A DNA stretch of 64,000 nucleotides from an uncultured Christensenella sp. Lineage in GTDB: Bacteria; Bacillota; Clostridia; Christensenellales; UBA3700. Positions 61,367 through 64,000 of the stretch are shown here, in pieces. The stretch is from positions 309,997 through 373,996 of the forward strand of contig CAJTNA010000001.1 in assembly GCA_910577845.1 (NCBI GenBank), given 5' to 3'. Below the pieces are notes generated by a model. It saw nothing but the letters and a program-made list of their open reading frames with translations. It was not told the origin of the DNA and made no database searches. Position 1 is the first letter of the stretch. Each line of letters begins with the position of its first letter. The position numbers and the translations under genes are program-made.

Positions 61367-61840
61367 TTAAATTATTTTGAACTTTATCTCATAAGTAGTA
61401 CTCGGAAATGGCTCATCAAAATATGGATTCCAATAAATATTCTCTGGTGCACGGAAAAACTTATAACCTAAATAATATACACCCACTTCTGTTGGAAATT
61501 CTTCATAAGTTGTCATACCTTGATAATCACCACCTTCCACACTGCGGAATACTTTTACTGCATTATTGGTTTTATATTCTTTGTATTCCACTCTGTAAAA
61601 TTCCACGCCTTTTCTATATGCTATCGCATTAAAACCTTTTGGTTTTCCATCATACTCAAACTCATAAAAGTCCCATTTGTACCCTTTTCCGCTGTCACTT
61701 TTCACTAGTTCATTCCAATCATCATCATACAATTTGATTTCATACAATGGTTTTTCTTCACAACCAGTAAAAAATACGCATAATGTACATACCATTGCCA
61801 TCAGCAATATACATACGACCACATTCCTTACTCTTTTCAT
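61367..61840 (-). CDS. Small lipoprotein of unknown function
   Basis: A 157-residue secreted lipoprotein: MKRVRNVVVCILLMAMVCTLCVFFTGC with the lipobox FTGC (Cys27), then a mature part with many aromatic residues and no known domain (ends STTYEIKFKII). The start at 61840 follows AAGGAGGTGAGAAGT; an in-frame GTG at 61849 is inside the Shine-Dalgarno. It lies among gene remnants, so its expression is uncertain. Confidence 0.65.
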   Translation of the reverse strand: MKRVRNVVVCILLMAMVCTLCVFFTGCEEKPLYEIKLYDDDWNELVKSDSGKGYKWDFYEFEYDGKPKGFNAIAYRKGVEFYRVEYKEYKTNNAVKVFRSVEGGDYQGMTTYEEFPTEVGVYYLGYKFFRAPENIYWNPYFDEPFPSTTYEIKFKII

Positions 61841-61937
61841 ACTTCTCACCTCCTTTTTATTTATTTTTTATATATCATATGTAATAAATTACATTAGATT
61901 TCAAATATAATTAATAATTATTAATATTAAACTATTT

Positions 61938-61982
61938 CTATAACAATATTATGCTAAATTGTTTTTTAAATATCTTTTTCAT
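61938..61982 (-). pseudogene. 14-codon ORF with strong ribosome site (truncated gene or leader)
   Basis: AAGGAGGAAAAA precedes ATG at 61982. The frame encodes MKKIFKKQFSIILL and stops at TAG (61940-61938). The peptide looks like the first part of a signal sequence that has been cut off. It is about 100 bases upstream of the small lipoprotein gene, so a leader peptide is an alternative. Confidence 0.35.
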
Positions 61983-62089
61983 TTTTTCCTCCTTAAATCA
62001 CATAAATCATAAAGCTGTGGCAAATATTTGTTGGCAAATCTTTTCTGAATAGATTAATCACAAGCAATGTAATTTTCATTGATATCACA

Positions 62090-62305
62090 TTAACGGTTTT
62101 TCACATTTAACAACCTCAAAGCTATATGGTCACAGCAAGTATATACCCAAGCTGTGGGATTTTTTATATATGGTATTTTTTCTAAATTTAATAAATATTT
62201 AAAGAATTCTTGAGCAACATCTTGTTCAATGTTGATACCGCCCTCATATTTTCTACGAATAAACATTATTATTCTACCAAAGTAAAAATTATAAATGGTT
62301 TCCAA
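62090..62305 (-). pseudogene. Truncated ECF sigma-factor-like fragment
   Basis: A 71-codon frame from a TTG start; the ATG at residue 14 is an alternative. IEQDVAQEFFKYLLNLEKIPYIKNPTAWVYTCCDHIALRLLNVKNR looks like sigma-70 region 2 of an ECF sigma factor (DVVQEVF...NPxAWLYxIxxN pattern). Region 4 is absent; the frame stops after the region 2 end. Nothing that continues it is seen downstream. It is probably a dead remnant. Confidence 0.45.
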
Positions 62306-63050
62306 TTAATCATTTTTAGTATTTATTCTTTTTAAATGATAATTAAATTCAAATTGATTCAATATTTCTCCTAAAACGTCTAATAAGATAATTCCTAAAA
62401 AATGTTAAAATTTTCCTTATAATTAATTATAGCATATTATTGATATTACTGCAATAATTATAGAAAAATAAGAAACTCAATAGTTTGACAAATATATTTA
62501 AAAAGTTAAATACCCAATACTAATAAATAATTAGTTCAATCAAGAATTGTAAGTTAATTAATTTTGAATAGCATAATTCTTGTTATAAAAATAAAATTAT
62601 TAAAAGTATATTCAATTGTATATTATCTATTGCAACATTTAAGTTTAAAAGCAATAAAAACGCATTTACCCCCCGATTTTCGTAAGGTATTTGAGATTTT
62701 TAACAAAATTCTGAAAGTAATACAATTAAAGTATTATTAAATAAAATAGACATTTGCTTGTTTTTAAACTGAACTAGATAATTTTAGCTAAATTAAGCAA
62801 AAAACTAAGAAGTCAAGCATAATAAATATTTTGCTTATAATAAAGAAAATAGTACAACAATTTAAAAGCTATTAATCATTGAATTAAACACAATCAAATA
62901 TAAGATAATTTAATAAGTATTGTATATTGATATCTTTATATATAAGTTTGTCTTACTTTATATACCTTAAATACAATTTTAATAGAAGACTGCATAAAGC
63001 ATTTAGCTAAATTTTATAAAAAAGAAAAGTTGAAACAATCAGAAATAATA
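62306..63050. other. Long non-coding AT-rich region before the rRNA array
   Basis: About 745 bases of very AT-rich sequence. The only structure that I see is a CCCCGATTTTC element with weak TACC...GGTA flanks at 62667-62689. No gene or RNA is seen. Confidence 0.6.
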
Positions 63051-63053
63051 GAG

Positions 63054-63397
63054 TTCCCAACACAATATCTATTGTGTTGGAATAGAGCGAGTGACCAACG
63101 ATTTATATACTACAACATATCATATGTGTTGTAGTATATCTAAGCAAAGGCTTGAGCGGGTGGCAACGTTCTATCCTCCCAAGACGCTTCCATCTAATTC
63201 CTATGGGGTCCCCACAAAATAACTTTTTTGTGGGGTATAAGCGAGAGGTGAACGTAAGGCGGTGCTTTTGACATACTTGTCAAAACGAGCAAAAGTGAAA
63301 CCTTGAGCGTGACGCTGAGGAGCTTGCGACGATGTGGCGAAAGTACTTAGATGTAGGTTGTTAGATAGAAAAACAGCTACACTAAAGTGTAGCTGTT
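63054..63397. repeat. Array of hairpins and 5S-derived fragments downstream of the rRNA operon
   Basis: Five different perfect or near-perfect hairpins at 63057-63080, 63105-63139, 63210-63235, 63266-63285 and 63372-63397. They are separated by linkers that share a GAGCGNGNGGNNAACG-like word (63085-63100, 63154-63167, 63240-63254 and about 63286-63311). Parts of 5S rRNA are mixed in: a perfect 36-base copy of its 3' arm (63162-63197 equals 63407-63442), a 15-base direct copy (63311-63325 equals 63451-63465) and a 16-base inverted copy (63338-63353 against 63436-63451). The block is far less AT-rich than its surroundings. It lies in the expected 3' trailer of the operon on the minus strand. 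Confidence 0.75.
63369..63397 (-). terminator. Probable rRNA operon terminator
   Basis: AACAGCTACACT-AA-AGTGTAGCTGTT, a 12-bp perfect stem (the innermost pairs must open) followed on the minus strand by TTTTT. It starts six bases past the predicted 3' end of 5S. Confidence 0.7.
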
Positions 63398-63402
63398 AAT
63401 GG

Positions 63403-63520
<118 letters not shown>

Positions 63521-63597
63521 GGCTGAATATGTCTTACACATTCACAACTGCATAGTAAATTGTTTTTTAGAGTTTTTCTTGAAGTCTTAATCTCTAG

Positions 63598-64000
<403 letters not shown>

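Noticed and set aside
63054..63397. Hairpin array considered as a CRISPR or an integron attC array
   Set aside because: The hairpins differ in sequence, the linkers are only loosely alike, spacing is irregular, and neither cas nor integrase genes are present.
63521..63597. tRNA gene in the 23S-5S spacer
   Set aside because: The spacer is AT-rich and too short for a tRNA; no GGTTCGANTCC arm is present.

Overview
The window is low-GC (roughly one third G+C by eye) bacterial DNA with Shine-Dalgarno sites of the AGGAGG/GAGG type, the standard bacterial code, and gene content typical of an uncultured, probably gut-dwelling member of the Clostridia (Bacillota). The evidence is the gene order radical-SAM pair / rng / rplU / prp / rpmA, L27 with a cleavable N-terminal extension, ywlC-ywlE-rpiB synteny, MinD/MinE with a SpoIVFB-like protease, a YtxC-like protein and a V-type ATPase. 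Most genes, and the rRNA operon at the right edge, lie on the minus strand. The species is not identifiable from this window alone.

Layout. 1-2.8 kb: a MacB/FtsX-type ABC exporter operon that runs off the left edge. 3.3-4.7 kb: guaB. 5.0-11.1 kb: plus-strand GH3 and GH36 glycosidases flanking a YtxC-like gene. 11.3-13.5 kb: a two-gene restriction-modification cassette just downstream of the ribosomal operon rplU-prp-rpmA (13.6-14.5 kb), which is preceded by rng and two radical-SAM-linked genes (14.9-18.8 kb). 18.9-24.6 kb: ROK glucokinase, spoIVFB-like, minE, minD, mreB, maf. 24.7-27.7 kb: a second ABC exporter operon. 28.0-30.1 kb: an acyltransferase/condensation-fold protein with a zinc-ribbon membrane partner, followed by a 37-38 bp tandem repeat. 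30.4-34.3 kb: leuS and serS. 34.6-39.1 kb: an unusual guaA, then hom, coaX and an ECF S component. 39.6-42.8 kb: a divergent pair of small HTH genes and a GH95 glycosidase. 43.4-47.1 kb: glyS, a tiny Cys/Gly-rich protein and two lipoproteins. 47.1-58.3 kb: a complete V-type (by ion-binding residues Na+-type) ATPase operon led by rpiB, then ywlE-like and ywlC/sua5. 58.4-60.7 kb: a ZIP transporter and a DUF1508 membrane protein. 60.9-62.4 kb: gene remnants. 63.0-64.0 kb: the 3' end of 23S rRNA, 5S rRNA, and an unusual hairpin array containing scrambled 5S fragments.

How it fits together. The glycosidases (beta-glucosidase-like GH3, alpha-galactosidase GH36, alpha-fucosidase-like GH95) and the ROK glucokinase suggest a saccharolytic fermenter. 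The V-ATPase with the Enterococcus-type Na+ ligands suggests sodium bioenergetics. Purine nucleotide synthesis is represented by guaB and guaA, but the GuaA glutaminase domain has lost about 100 residues including its catalytic Cys and His, so GMP synthesis probably uses free ammonia or a glutaminase encoded elsewhere.

The observations most worth a second look are the shortened GuaA, the hairpin/5S-fragment array downstream of the rRNA operon (with a 14-mer shared with the region downstream of rng), the recurrent intergenic CCGATTTT hairpins, and the 37-38 bp tandem repeat. All functional statements come from reading the sequence; no database search was run.
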